A stretch of 64,000 nucleotides of DNA from Litomosoides sigmodontis (GCA_963070105.1 OY718807.1:186001-250000); one strand, 5' to 3'. Shown: positions 40,740 to 53,789, counted from the first letter of the stretch. Made by a program: numbers and translations. Notes: a model not told the origin generated them from the letters alone.

Positions 40740-43700
40740 GTACTGTATTAAACTCGTGCAAATGGCACAGCAATATCACTGCTAATCTGCCGTCATTATC
40801 GACTTCCAATCTACCATACTTTATGAATTTGACAAACGAAGAAAGTTTCAGTTGCTTCGTCTTCGATGTGAGAAGGGACAGAAGGACGACGGCGGGAAGA
40901 AACGGGGAAGAGGGGAGGGGGCGGAAGGTTGAGGGATGTGCCACAGTTTCTCGGGAGATCCGAAACAACCCGACAACCGCAAAGAGTTTGCCGTTCCCCG
41001 CTGCCATTGCCACAGCAGCATTTTGCAGTGCGGTTTGCTGGGAAAGTTGCAATATGAAGAAAGAAGTGGCGGTGCTACTAGGCCTCACTGGTGGAGAGGA
41101 GTCTCTGTACCACTCACTCTAGGTGAGCTGATCATTGAGTTGAAATAAATGTTAATTTCCAGTTGAAATCCTCAGTTCACAGGCGTAAAGTGTGAAATAT
41201 ATCGATGGCAATTAGTGTGGTGGCAGCGCTAACCTTTAGGATGGGTGCAATTACATGCCTGATATTCTCGATGTTAGCCTGTGCAAGTGGCCAACAGGAA
41301 ATGATCTTAGGCGGCTGTCGCTTAGCTCCTTAGCAAATCATTCCGCTTTAATCTGAAATAATAACCACAGAGCAGTTGCCATGGGAAACAGGATAAAAAC
41401 AGGAGGCAGGAATACGACAATCCTTCCTTTTCCGATGGCCACAACAAACGCAACACTTCCTTTTCCACATGACTTATTCATTCTAACTCTAACTACCTTT
41501 GCTCCTATCACTAGCTACTAGTCAATGCCACAACACTTCCATCAATCGTCGTATGAGTAATCTCATTCATTCACTCCTTTCTGCTACCTACCATTTGTTA
41601 ACAGAATGACAAGTTTCACAAGTTAAAAGGAAACTAAAAACTGCTGTTAAAACCTAACAACCACGCACGTCACGTCACGTCACCTTTCAACTTCACAACG
41701 GTCTAGCCATTGCGAGTAATTTGCGAACAGTGTGGCGGGTGGATGAGCTATGCTTCACTTTCATGTTGTGTATCTTTAATGCTAGTTACTACAATGGGTT
41801 CATTTCAATGCCAACTAGCATATGCAATCTCAACGTAGCTTTCGGAGGGACGGAAAGACAATGAGGACTGAAGAGAGCTGTGATCGAAGTTATGTCGTTG
41901 CATAAGTACGTGAAGGAAAAGAATCGTGCATTTTGAAGTCCATTTACGCTCATCAACATATGAAGTGAATCATGGCACTTAGCCTGAGGGGTTCACTTCG
42001 AGAGACATCTTTCAGTATGTTAGAGCGCAGAACAAACTATGTGACTGACTAATCACGATCCTGCTTTCCTCACTCATAATCGACAAGAAGAGGATAGATA
42101 GATGAGTGGACAAAACTGATGGAACAACGAAACTACCGTAAACACATAAATCTACATGACATGGTGGACAAGGTTAAAGTAAACAGCGAGAGACATGAAG
42201 AAGAATGTAACCAAATCAATGACCTCTTTAACAAAACTACCGGGTTCACTGACATTACTTGTTGTAAAATTGGAGAAAGCAGAAGCAGAGTGGTGATGAG
42301 ATGGGATAGTGATGGTTGTTTACAACGCAGTGCACCATGCCTATCCAAGGAAATGACGCTGCTGTGACGTGCGTAGTAATGGCATGGATGACCATTTCCC
42401 CTGCTGACCACTTATTTCTCCCTCCCCTCTCTAAAAACAATCGTCGTATTCTCTGCTACCAGCCATGCACGGGATGAGAACATGTGTGAGCAGTCAGTCA
42501 GTCCCACAACAACAATGTAGGGAAAGAGATTGACCTCTCAGTGCTCGCTGTGCGCCAACCTCCCGACCTTCTAATGACTTGTTGACCTTCACTCGATGAC
42601 CTCAGTGAACAACAAAGATACATACGTATACGTGCGCATGCATGTGTGTCGTGTTCTTGCCATCTCTTTCCTATAACTAACTATGCACCGGGAATCGCTG
42701 CAGTACAGTGCTGCTGCTGCTGCCGCTGCTGCTGATCGAATAGCAGGTGAGGAGGAGAGCAGAGAGAGCAACTGTGCGGTGTGCGTAAGGAGGCGTTGAA
42801 ACAACAAACCGTGGAAATAGAAACGGGCAGAAGTGGGAAGTTAGGCTGGCAGGTGGCAGAAGTAATTAAAATATAGAAAGGAACGCAACAACTCCTTCCT
42901 CTTACGGTAATAATAAATGGGACGATTGAAGATGCGCGCACACGGGAAATTCATTGAGCACAAAGGGGGAATACCTCGGATAGGTAGGAGTGCAGTGGAC
43001 GAGTTGAGAAAGAGTTAATTACTTGAGTGATTACTTACTTCCCTTCCCGCTCTTCATCGCACACATTCCTCCTTCCTTTCCTCAGTGAAAGCAAGCACGC
43101 AGCACGGCTGCTCAGAGCATGAAATTAACTTTGCAAAATTTGTTTCGCACGCAGATGGATGTCGACAACCAACTCTCAGCATTACACAGGAGGACAAGAC
43201 GACGGCATACACAGGTGTACTCTGGCCAGTCGCTTATCTTCTTGGCTCACTTGGCTAATACGCTTACATTTAGGCAGTACAAGTTGTGAATGCAACTAAG
43301 CGCTGCACGTAGGACAAGGGCGAACACGCTATCAAAAAGTCCTCCTCCACTCAACCGCGCACGCTATCTACGAGGACGATCGCGAGAGCTTGGCAAAAAG
43401 GTGAAGAAGGAGGCAGCGCCCCATCATCGCACGGACGGACGGCGGTTCGATCGGCAGTGCTCTAAGAATGGAAGTGAAAGAGCGAGCAACAACAAATTTG
43501 TTTTGTGCATGTGTGTGTGTGTGTGTACGAGGTAGGTGTAGAAACATCACAGTGGCTCTAGAATGCTTGTAAGCTGTATTCGGAAGTGAGCTTGGAAATG
43601 TTTACGGAAAAGGATGCGTGGGTGGTAGGAGACTGCCAGGGATGAGAGAGCAGGCGGCGAATGCTGCAAACGAGCGTTCCAAGTTACGAGAACAGCGAAG

Positions 43701-44022
43701 AATCCGTGCAACGAGAACCTATCACCAACCAACCGGTAGGTAGGTATGACGCGGGAAGGCATTGTTGGAATGAATAAGGTGCAGGCCAAGAGGAAGGCGC
43801 GATACCGCGATACGAGCTGTATGAAACAAGGAGAAGGGAACTTCCTAAAAGAACAATCACTACCAGCGAGGCGGAGAAGTTCGGGTAGTCCGCCAAAGCA
43901 AGAATATCCAGCGGGCGTCTTAAGGACTCTCCCCGTCGCCGTCATCAGCACTCTTTCGCCTCCTCCCCTGCTCTCTTTCTCATATGTAAAATTGTAATGT
44001 ATGTAAAATTTCAAGTGCGCCA

Positions 44023-44046
44023 TGACGTCATCGGCTCATATATAAA
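44023..44046 (+). promoter_or_regulatory. CRE-like site followed by a TATA-like box
   Basis: TGACGTCA at 44023-44030 is followed 8 bp later by CATATATAAAA. The pair resembles a core promoter on the plus strand, but no downstream coding exon was recognised within several kb. The call is tentative. Confidence 0.25.
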
Positions 44047-44237
44047 ATTTGAAATTGCAATTGCATAGGGAAGAGAAATGGGGTACCCCTTCTCGCCTCT
44101 CGCACCCTACACTTTTGCGCCTCCGTCGATAGGCGATGATCACATCTGCTTGAAATAAGATATCATCATCATCATCATCATCCATTCATCCTTCCACGCA
44201 ACAGGCACATTCCTCGGGACAATAGGCGCACGTACGC

Positions 44238-44395
44238 ACCACCATCACCACCACCACCACCACTAACCACCAACACCAACACCACCATTACCACCACCAC
44301 CACCACCACCACCACCACCATCACCACCATCACCACTAACCACCAGCACCAGCACCGGCACCAACACCAACACCAACACCAACACCACTTTCGCT
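44238..44395. repeat. (CAC)n / (CAACAC)n low-complexity tract
   Basis: About 160 bp of CAC, CAT-CAC and CAA-CAC units on the plus strand, that is, a GTG-rich minus strand. Open frames across it encode only His/Thr or Gly/Val low-complexity sequence. Confidence 0.92.
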
Positions 44396-45371
44396 GTCTC
44401 TAAATCCGTCGGGGATCGGAGAGGATGGAGCAGTCCATCCGCCACCCGACATGGCCTTTCTTCCGTGCCACCGTTCGGCAGCGCTCACCCTCCTCTTGTT
44501 TGCAACACGCCACATCTCTGAACATCGCTCTCCCTTTATATGCATAAATAATTAGCAAGCATCCCGGGATATTTTTAGCCCTAAATTGTATACCGTCGTC
44601 ACGTCCTCCTCCCCCAAACTCAACAGACACACATTCATTTGCACTATTTAGGTTGTCATTTTAGATTAGTTGGGGGGCAAGAGAAATGGAGAGAGAGGGA
44701 GGGTAGAGGAAGTGAGCACTTTGTCCGTGTGGCATGACGAATTTACAAAGTGATAATCGAATTTTCCTTCCCTGTTAAAGCACTCCTTAGCGCGCCACAA
44801 GCACTACAGATTATGGGACAGAAGCGCCTGCCTGTTGTTGTGGAAAGGAGCCGTGAAGGAAAGGATTCTGCACGATTGCGAATGATCCGTAGTCGCAGCT
44901 GCCTCCCTTCTTCGTGTAATTGTTGGAAGAGAACAGAACTTCACCGCCATTTCACGGGGAGCCAACATGTCGGCGAGCAATGCTGCGTCATTCCACAAAC
45001 CTTCCTTTCTCTCTGCCTGTTTTTTGCAAATGAAATAGCTGCTGCATTGCCCTGCCTGTCTATCTTTATCAGTGCATGTGTGTGCTTGAAATAAAATTCC
45101 CATCCGTTCCGTTAGGGATCCTGTGAATCCGGGAACCTTGAAATAAATCGTGTTAATCTACTGCGTCACGCCACGTCCTTACCAGGCTCGAGCCCGAAAG
45201 AGGGAGCATTTCTGCCGGACGATGCTGCCGCCAATGTCTTGCGTTGAACGCAGGCAGTTAGGAGCGCTAATTCTGTACCTAAGCCTATGCACCCCACCCG
45301 TAGTTTCGCAACAACGAAGGAAGCACCAGCCGCTCGAATAGCCTCCTCCACCACATCATAAATCAGTGGAT

Positions 45372-45393
45372 GGGCCGGGCCGGGCCGGGCCGA
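45372..45393. repeat. (GGGCC)n minisatellite
   Basis: Four units of GGGCC/GGGCCG in an otherwise moderate-GC region. It is short and strongly GC-rich. Confidence 0.85.
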
Positions 45394-46898
45394 GCAGCAC
45401 ATGACAGGATGGATGACAGGAGGAGCGCACACGTAAATGTAATGTCCATTGAAATGTTGAAAACGACACCAATCCTTCTTTCCCTTTTTCTGTTCCCACA
45501 AAAATTTTTCCCTTTCTTTCCTTGCCGTGCTTTGCATCACAGAACGTCGTGACGAGACGTCAGATTCTCTCTGCCCAAATTTTTCCACCCATCCATCTCT
45601 CGTGCTCTCTTCATCTCTGGAAGGAAGAGTAAGGGCGAGGGAGTGGGGGGAGAGAAGAAGAAGAAGAACAGAGAATTTACATTATTGATCATAAATTAGC
45701 GTAGTACTTTCAAAAAACATTTTCAAAAAAGTGGCATGTGGCGTTTCGGTTTCGGTGTGGGATCCATCTTTCACCTCTTATTTCTCCCTCCTCCTCAAAT
45801 CTCTGTAACATATCCTCTTCACTTTCCCTCTCCTTCAAACCTTTATCGCACATTCTCTCTTCCCATCACCACTTCGCTCTGTTCCCTTTTCCTGAAACCA
45901 TTCATCCATCTTTAGTTCTTTCTCTCTTCTCTCTAATGCCGTGACTGATGACGTAACATTCGTATTCCTGTACTAGCAACTTTCCACTTCTTTTTCCCGC
46001 TGCCGTCCAGGATGAAGTCAGGCTTGGTCATCTGGTTTCACTGTCATATCACTGTGCTAGCACCATTTCTACCACCTACCGACCAGTCCCCTCATCGCCA
46101 TCTTCCACAATAATCTTTTGTGATGTGTGCGTGAACGTGGAGGTTTACAGTAATGTTTATGTAATGTAAAATAAAATATAAAGGGATGACAAAAGACAAC
46201 TCAACTCAGAAATCGGGGGGGGTTGAGACCAGTCGGTTCTTTCCTACTACTGACGGACGAGTTATGTCCGTGTTAAATTAGGCTTTTCATTTTACACAAG
46301 GTGAATGTTGACTTGGAGACACAGACAGATATTGCAGTTCCACGTGAAAAACATGCAGCAGGATGATCGATCACATCATCCATCTTCGGTTACCGTTTCG
46401 CCTTTTTGAAATCAAAGATCACCCTTCTGATAGCAGAAACGACCGAGAGCGGAAAGAAAACTTGTAGCATTAGGGAGAGGAGGATAAAAGAGCAAAAGTT
46501 GTCACAAGAAGGAAACGGTAGAACTGTAGCAATGTAGCCGGGAGGAAGGAGACAGAAGACATCCCCTTCACCGAAAGCTTTACGCTCATCTATTTTATCG
46601 GCGGCGGCTACTGAGGAGAGAGGGAAGTTGGAAAACGGTGTGAATGGAGACGTGGCAGAAGGATCTGGCAAAACCCCAGTAGAGGGGAAGTTTGATGGAA
46701 CGGTACGGGGTGAATGACATCTGAGCCGGTTTTGCACGAGACCCTTCCTCTAAACACACGACGATTTCCGTTGTTCCTACTCACTCACTCGCTCTTACCA
46801 ATTCGTACTCCTTTTTTCCTTCATCTCTCCTCTTCTGAACAAATCATTCCTCGGAACTTCTCCACAAAGGCTTTTATGAACTAGAAAGATTTAGCATG

Positions 46899-49800
46899 CC
46901 GTCAGCTTCAGATCTTCGGCTGAATTTCAGTGTTATAGAGATTAGAGATCGTCCTGAGAGGAAGGGTGGCAGTGGCAAGTATGAAAGGGTAGAATTCGGC
47001 TTCCTACCGCTCTGCTGCTGCTGATATATTTAGGAATTTTTTAAAATTTACAATCTTAAAGTATGATTAGTACGAGTAGGTTCCGCCTAATTTGATGGGA
47101 GAGTCGTTGTGGAAAGAACATTTAAACATTCGACAAAATATTGAGTATTAAACGCAGAACAGACACCACTTTACAATCTGAAATTTTTTTTGCGCTCCAT
47201 CAAATATCAATTCTAATATTTCAACAAATGAGAAGTCCTTTCGGGGAAAATTGCGCTAACTTTCAAATTCTGAATTTCTGGTCTGACAAAACAATTTTAA
47301 AGTTCAGCTGTGGGAGGACCCGATCACAAGCATTTCGTTCTCTGCTTATGGTGGTCAGCGACCGAATGAGTCTATTCTGTGATCAAGCAATTGTCAAAGG
47401 CGCTTCTGAAAAAGAGCACAAAACTTAGCGCAGAGTTGGTTTCTGAGTAAAAATTCATTTACTTCATGAAATAAGGAAGCAAAAACAAAGAAGGGATATT
47501 GACGGTGAGAGATTTCGTTAATATTCCAGGCGGCAGAGAATTATGAAGAGGACCCGGATCCGATCATTTTCCCAATCATCCGCACAGAGAGTATTTATAT
47601 CAGTGGACAGCAGTTAATTAGTCTCGTGTACAGCGGTCTACCTACTGTCCGGTCTCCCGAAATTGAGGAAGTGTGTTCCATCATATCTTACTATATAACA
47701 ATGACAACGTATCGAGTAGACGAACCTCTTTCTAATTTAAATACGAAACTTATGAAGCATCCATTCTTCCATTTCACTAAGAATTTAAATGTAAGTGTAG
47801 TGTAGGCGGCCTACAGAAAATGGTGTTTGATATTGGCTGTCCTAATAATCGAAATTGGTGTCAACTCCGCTTGATCCAAGATTGCTTAGCAAATGTCATC
47901 ATTTACGAGTAATTTAAGAATTTCCTTTCCGTACTATTAGTCGCTGATATTAATGGGAATAGTTTTCTATTTCAAGTTGATGAAAGGAAGTAACACTATC
48001 GGCTGAGAGCGTCGGAGTAAGCTTAACACAGACTATAGCTATGCAGAAGTTGACAAAAGGATTGCTTATAACTGCTGACACAGGACATAGCTTAACAAAA
48101 TTAATCCTACCCCAAAACACTCAGTTACGAGCTTCCAAATGGTATGCATGTACCGCACCGGTGCGATCATAGGGCTTCATTCACATGCTCTTCCTCTTCC
48201 TCTGCTGCTTGATTCATTCAACGAGCCACCACATCAACCTTAATTACCATTTCCTCCTATTCGCTGTACCAGTCATCTTGTACTGCCTTTACAGCTAACT
48301 GTAAAGGAGGTACTTGTTGAAACCCACTCATCAATTACTCTTCCTTGCTTACTCTTTCACCGGACTGAGAGACCCACTGAAACTCCCAATAAACGTTTAG
48401 AAATAAAATCTGCTTTGAATCAACGAGGGGTCATTCTTGACCCTCACTGAAGAAAAGAAAGGATTGTCGCATGTTCAGCTGCGGAGAAGCTGCAGGGTGT
48501 GAGGAATGCGGGCGGGCGAGCGACAAGTCACCAAACTTCAAGTTGTCTGTCTGTCCCAATTCGCTTCACTCTCCCTTCACTGTCAGTCGGCAGTTACAGC
48601 TGTCAAACGAGAGCTGAAAATACTTTTCCAAGAAGCGGTCCCTTTTACCCAGTAATACAATAAAATAACATTTTGAACTGAAAAGAAAAGCTGGCGTGGA
48701 AATGCAATTCACAGCTTCATCCCTTCACATCACTCTCAGCAGCAAGCTCCTCGACCGTCTTCCCCATAATGGGGTTGTCTCTTAGAAACTACCCATCTTT
48801 GCAAGAGAAAAATGTAGGAATGCGTGGAGCAATGGCCTCTACGTGTACCACTACCACCTATCTGGCTAGGACTATTCAATGTTCACGAACGAGCACTTCT
48901 AATTTGCACAATCACAATTAATTTTCAAATTCATCCAACTCCGTGCTGGAGGATAAGCTTTCTTGCGGCACTAGGTTGAAATGTTGTTCTCTATCTAATA
49001 TGCAAAAGTGCAACGAAACGAAGGAACTCTTTGCAACTCCTCCTTAATCTTTTCACGAAGTAACTCATCCGAAGATTGCTGAGAGGAATAATGAATTGCT
49101 GGATTCGGATTACTTTATGTGAAAGTAGCACAGAGGAGTTAGTTGCTTGTCTCAAAACCCAAATTTAGCCTAGCATTTTCTTTTTTTTTTCATTTCGAGC
49201 AGCTCGACTGTCGCTTCTTGATTTCGAGCAAAATGTTCTGTTTTTAATGGCTACTCTTCCGTCCTCTCCTGCTTCCATCTGTTTTGTAGATGAAAAAACT
49301 TCTCAAAAATCAAAACAATGGCTGAATTTCACAAGTTCTGGGCAGATCATTCAAAGTGCAAATTATCAGCTTTAGCCTTAGAAAATGAGAAGACATTACT
49401 GAGATGCTAATTCGCGCTGATGCCCAGTCCACACCATCTCTCTCTCTCTCAATGGTTGGATGCATTTATCTCGCTGGTAGCTGGTAGGATGCTATCCTCC
49501 ACTTTCGTCCTATTCCGACATCTGCCGTCGTCGTCGCTGTCCACACCTTCCGCCATCCATGCGGTGCTGCTGCTTTTATGTCCAAAAGCAGAGGAAAGCT
49601 GAGTGGGATGATGATGTGTTGTGCTGCGCAACTGACCATCTCAGAGTCAGTCCAATCCCAACCCCCTGCTTCATTTCAACGTCGCAGTTCGCTTGCCCTT
49701 AACAGTTGAACGTTTAGTGACGAATAGATTATGCTTGCTGCAGCTAAGAGCACCGCTTTCTTGCAGTGGTAACCAAATTTTTTCGGCATCAAGTCATACC

Positions 49801-51213
49801 ATCAGATATTGATTGGCTTTCTCGTGCTACATTTAGGACCTATAAACATATCCGGGCGGAAATGTTACTTTCGAGCCAGATGACAACATTATCACGTGGT
49901 GAAAGTCTCTAATGGTAGTCCGGAAGATTGAAGCGAGCATTAACATCCGGTGATTCCAGTTCGAGGCATCGACACCCATCCGACTCACTGCATGCAGTCG
50001 ATCTTATCATGTACTTCCTTCTTCTTAACTTATCTCAAGATAACGCTTTACGGAGCTCAGGAGCAAGGCAGCGTAATGCTTCCTTCACTTGTCCAGCGTT
50101 TCTCGTCACAAAAACAAGCTCGCTCCGCTCTACTCGGCTTTAAATTTATATTACTGTTCTAAAAAGTTCGAATGAAGCACAAAATGCCAAAATATGTTAT
50201 TCCAAAACATAATCCAACAGATCGTACCCTCTTTTTCCACCTCATATTGAAGCGATCGATGACATTCAAGTGGCAGCTGAGAGTCTAATGGAGTTGCGAG
50301 CACACGACTGAAGTTTGCTTATACATACGCACAAACAATAACCCGACCTGCAGAAGATTTTTTTCTTTCAATTTTAAGGTACGTAATTGTAAATTTTTGT
50401 AATTGGATCACTCTCCGACTCTAATGCTGCTGTATGTCCGTAAATTATAGCAAAGAAAACGGTGGTGATCAAGTTTTCCCATTTCAATTTGCTTTTCAAG
50501 CTGAGTGCTGGAAATCGTTTACCGATTTAATATTGAAGTGTCCATCACTACCGGATTAGTAAAGGATGCATTAATTATTCCGACTGAAAATACTGGATAC
50601 ATTCAAAATAAGGCTTTCGAGCACATTTACATATCCGATAAAAATTTAACATCTACTGAGTGGAGTTAGATTCCGCAGTTCTCAGAAGTCTTTTAGCAGT
50701 GGAGACACAAACTTTACAGAAGTTCTGGTTCACAAGATTGAACCCACATTTTTAATCGAAAGCTAACACCTGGAAACTCTCTGGAAACCCTAAAACCTTA
50801 ACGGAAAACATTACATTTGAATTGACTACCAAATTTTGGAACAATGTAATCGTCTGCAAAAAATTTAAAAAATTTTTCAATAGATGTGGTCAATAAGGAG
50901 TATAATGTAGTTTTACGTCATGCACCTCTTAATACAAATCGACTATCTGTGAATACATCTATTGTTAGCGGGTAATGTACAATATTTTCCACACTAATCA
51001 GAGCTTTTAATCTAACATATCGTTTGTGGTTAAAGTTCTGATGGTGCTTAATGAACCTCTATGTCAGACTACACTTAATTAACACAAAAGGAAACCTCTT
51101 TCACAAGCAATATTGCGTTTCATCTTTTTCTCATCCTGAGATTTTAGCTCAGAAAATAATGTGAATTTGAAAAACAGATTCCATTTAGTCGCATGGATTC
51201 CTCAATATTAAAC
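46899..51213 (+). other. Exon-like fragments of a possible unrecognised gene
   Basis: Several plus-strand open stretches have good splice sites. ATG at 46899 opens MPSASDLRLNFSVIEIRD and reaches a GTATGA donor near 46978. At 47530-47790 an 87-codon frame runs from ATTCCAG to GTAAGT. At about 50371-50378 and 50451-50558 frames join in phase (KENGGDQVFPFQFAFQ). At 50885-50971 a frame (VVNKEYNVVLRHAPLN) ends at GTAATG and joins in phase to 51149-51210, which ends HLVAWIPQY and a stop. Not all neighbouring pieces join in phase, no family is recognised, and chance open frames of this size are common here. If real, the gene would converge on the RsfS-like gene. Confidence 0.28.
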
Positions 51214-51504
51214 TGGTTAAAATATCCTTAAACTATAGTAACAGCGGTTCAGTTTAATTTTTTTCTTTAATATAATAATGAAATAGCCAGAACAAATCTG
51301 CTAACTCATTTTTTCAAATTTAATCTACACTTATTTTGGACCGAAACCGTAAATAACAGATACCCACACTTTTGCAATTGTGAAATACTGTTAAGACATC
51401 ACATGAGAAATCAAGCTCCGTATTTTTCTCATTTAAATAAAACAAAATAACTCCTGTCCAAATTTATCCACTTATCAGCATACAGCAGTAGAAACGATAG
51501 TAAA

Positions 51505-52621
51505 TTAATAATTAATAACAGGCATCGGAAATGTTGGACTTGAAATATCGACTTCATCTTCCATCGTTTCCATCCATCCGATGCCCCAAAGGCTTTCAAG
51601 GTCATATTTGAACCGTGCCTCACGGGTCATTATGTGTATTGATATATCCTCAAAAGCATAACATAACCATCGACCAACTTTCGTTTTTTTTGGTGGATGT
51701 ACCTTAAAATGTAAATATTCTCTTCTCGGAATTTCTAAAAAACACACACGTGACATCACCATAAATAAATATACCATCATAAAGAACTGATAATACGCAT
51801 ACAGAAGTGATAATACTTATTATGACAAGTGCATTTTCTAAAAGTTCCTTATTTTTAAAGGTGAATAAGCTATCTACAAAGCGAAGAAGAGTGGAAAGCA
51901 TAATTACTTTGTTCTTCATCAACATTATTAAAATACTGCAGAACTGTTCAAATTTGTACAAAATGTTTAATAAAGTCATTTTCTATTTCATTTGTTGGGC
52001 TAAACCAAAAACTTAGTAGAGAACTGAAACAAACCAAACCTGACGACTAGTTTTAAGTTTGAAACACTTCCGTAGAGCAAGCACTATAGCCTCACCATGC
52101 CTCATATTACGAGGAGTACAAATAATAACATATCTGTTATGTGTGCCACTGACAGGCACTTTGATACAAATAATATCTTCAGCACGTTCAATTCGCAATA
52201 TATCCACAGTCTCTCGCACACTAAATGGACTTGATAAAGTGCCTTGCTCAAAGTTTAGCAAGGGTTCAAGACGTTCACGTAAGCGATCTACAATAAGATG
52301 ATTAAAGAAAATTTTTAAATTTGGTTATTTTGAATTAATGCTAAGTATGCAATTACAGTAAACGAAAGCGGAATCGTTAATAATGCTGACTCATACGGAA
52401 TTTCATATAAAAATTTGATAATACACACCCGACTTCGCCACAATTTTGCACGGAGCTTCAGGCTCAACATCCATTTCAACATATTCCTCAGTATATTGCT
52501 CAAAATATTCTTGCATTTCTCGAATTCTCTCCAAATCCATTTGTTTTTCTACCTCTAACGGATAACTTTCATCGGATCTCCATAATTTCTCATCTTTTTT
52601 GTCGGTTAAATGTCGTAACAT
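51505..52621 (-). CDS. MALSU1: RsfS/Iojap-family ribosome silencing factor (MALSU1-like)
   Basis: Three exons: 52621-52429, 52287-52040, 51702-51505, totalling 639 bp (212 aa), in phase. The C-terminal half is an Iojap domain. It shows DIICIKVPVSGTHNRYVII, then GEAIVLALRKCFKL, then GRWLCYAFEDISIHIMTREA and YDLESLWG, which match the core of RsfS, including the W-x-DF-D-VVVH-like strand and the YDLE-LWG end. RsfS/MALSU1 binds large-subunit protein L14 and blocks premature joining of the ribosomal subunits; the animal form acts in mitochondria. Residues 1-80 are acidic and glutamate-rich, with no clear targeting peptide if the ATG at 52621 is used. The same frame stays open upstream to 52867 (see findings). 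The start lies 115 bp after the PPIL3 stop on the same strand, with possible AG acceptors between them. Confidence 0.88.
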
Positions 52622-52736
52622 GGTCTTATTTATCAGATAAATACTTCCTGATATATTGTTAGTCAGCTTTGAAGAAGGGAAACTAAAGTGATGATATGCA
52701 ATATTGTGTGTTGAAAAAGGACTAAAACAATTATTC

Positions 52737-53789
52737 TTAAGAAGTGGTTGCCATTTCCGCGATCGGATTAGCATGAATGATAACATTCCGAATTTTCTGT
52801 TCAACAACTGGTCGATATTTAGCATCAACTTTAATTTTCTCCAATTCATCCAGCACATCAAATCCATCTATTACACTGTAAATCATATAGATTTTGATCA
52901 CTGCTTACTGCGTAAGCAAAGTAAAAACAAAGACTTGACCTGTTTCTGAGTACAAAGTTTATGCACAATTTTTTACAAAATAAGCGCAAAATATGATTAA
53001 AAAAGCACAACAAACCGTCCAAAAATCGTATATTTCAAGTCTAGCGTAGAATGCTTTGCGTAGGTGATGAAAAATTGCGATCGACTTGTATTTGGTCCGT
53101 TACCAGCCATAGACACAACGCCTCTGGCGTCGTGCTAAAATGACATATTGAGATGTAAAGAACTTCTACAACTCAAACGTCAAGTGACTTAAGAAACTCG
53201 ATGAAAGTGTAGCAAAAATGAAGCAAACCAACATGAAAAATCGTACAACGTGAAAACAGGTAAGTAACATACTAGAGTAAAAAAAGGCACCTTCAAAGTA
53301 GTGTTTAATTCGTCTTCAATTGGACCACCCCAAATGCTATCACCTCCTTTACCTGTGCCAGTTGGATCACCAGTTTGCACCATAAAATCCTTGATATTAC
53401 GATGGAAAATGCAGTTATTGTAGTAACTGCTTGCACACAACGCCAAGAAATTCTGCAAAAAACCTTGTAATCAAAAAAAAAATTGTGTGGGCTGGGAAAC
53501 AGAGAGAGATGGAAGAGGTCTGATGAATCTCCAAAGGTGACTTTTCACAAGCAAATATAATGTTACTGTATGGTAGCTAACATATTAACTACACGTTAAG
53601 CGATGCAATCATGTAATAATCACACGTATGCAGTGTAAATTTTCATCTGAAAAGCGTAGAAAAAGTTGAAAACATATCACTATATCTTTATAACTGGCAA
53701 ATAATACTTACTTCACACGTCCTTGGACATAAGTCGCAGTACAATTCGATTTTGATATCGCCCAAAGTCGTCTGCAACGTAACCGACAT
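52737..53789 (-). CDS. PPIL3: Cyclophilin-type peptidyl-prolyl isomerase, PPIL3 group
   Basis: Four exons: 53789-53712, 53452-53291, 53134-53016, 52875-52737. They total 498 bp (165 aa; human PPIL3 is 161), with phases consistent. The protein starts MSVTLQTTLGDIKIELYCD and ends HANPIAEMATTS. Catalytic and binding residues of the cyclophilin fold are visible: the Arg in FHRNIKDFMVQTGD, the Phe, Met and Gln that follow it, GNGPNTSRSQFFIT, and the KYTIFG strand. The Trp used for cyclosporin binding in cyclophilin A is Leu here (STLDLKY), as in other PPIL3 proteins. The family acts with the spliceosome. It is likely first gene of a two-gene operon with the RsfS-like gene and shares a 312-bp divergent promoter with the phosphatase gene. 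Confidence 0.94.

Larger units (their letters stand above)
35320..46898. other. Gene desert upstream of sma-9
   Basis: About 11.5 kb in which I cannot support a gene. From about 36.5 kb the DNA is richer in GC and in pyrimidine-purine asymmetric tracts (CTTCC, GAGAG). It is dense in simple repeats: TA, poly-C, CAC, GGGCC and G-rich runs. Long open frames near 40.2-41.1 kb occur on both strands over the same bases, so they look like chance in GC-richer sequence. It may carry sma-9 regulatory DNA and an outron. Confidence 0.45.

Noticed and set aside
40165..41088. Longest single open frames in the window (206 aa plus, 204 aa minus) as genes
   Set aside because: They overlap on opposite strands, sit in GC-richer repeat-like DNA where stops are rarer, show no domain, and cross a G-rich simple repeat.
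43547..44023. 158-aa minus-strand open frame
   Set aside because: It has no domain and no splice context, and overlapping frames of similar length occur on the other strand.
44263..44445. Gly/Val-rich open frame on the minus strand
   Set aside because: It is the translation of the CAC repeat tract.
47791..47816. A 26-nt intron that would extend the 47530-47790 candidate exon in phase
   Set aside because: It is too short for a normal nematode intron; the downstream frame was therefore not added to the model.
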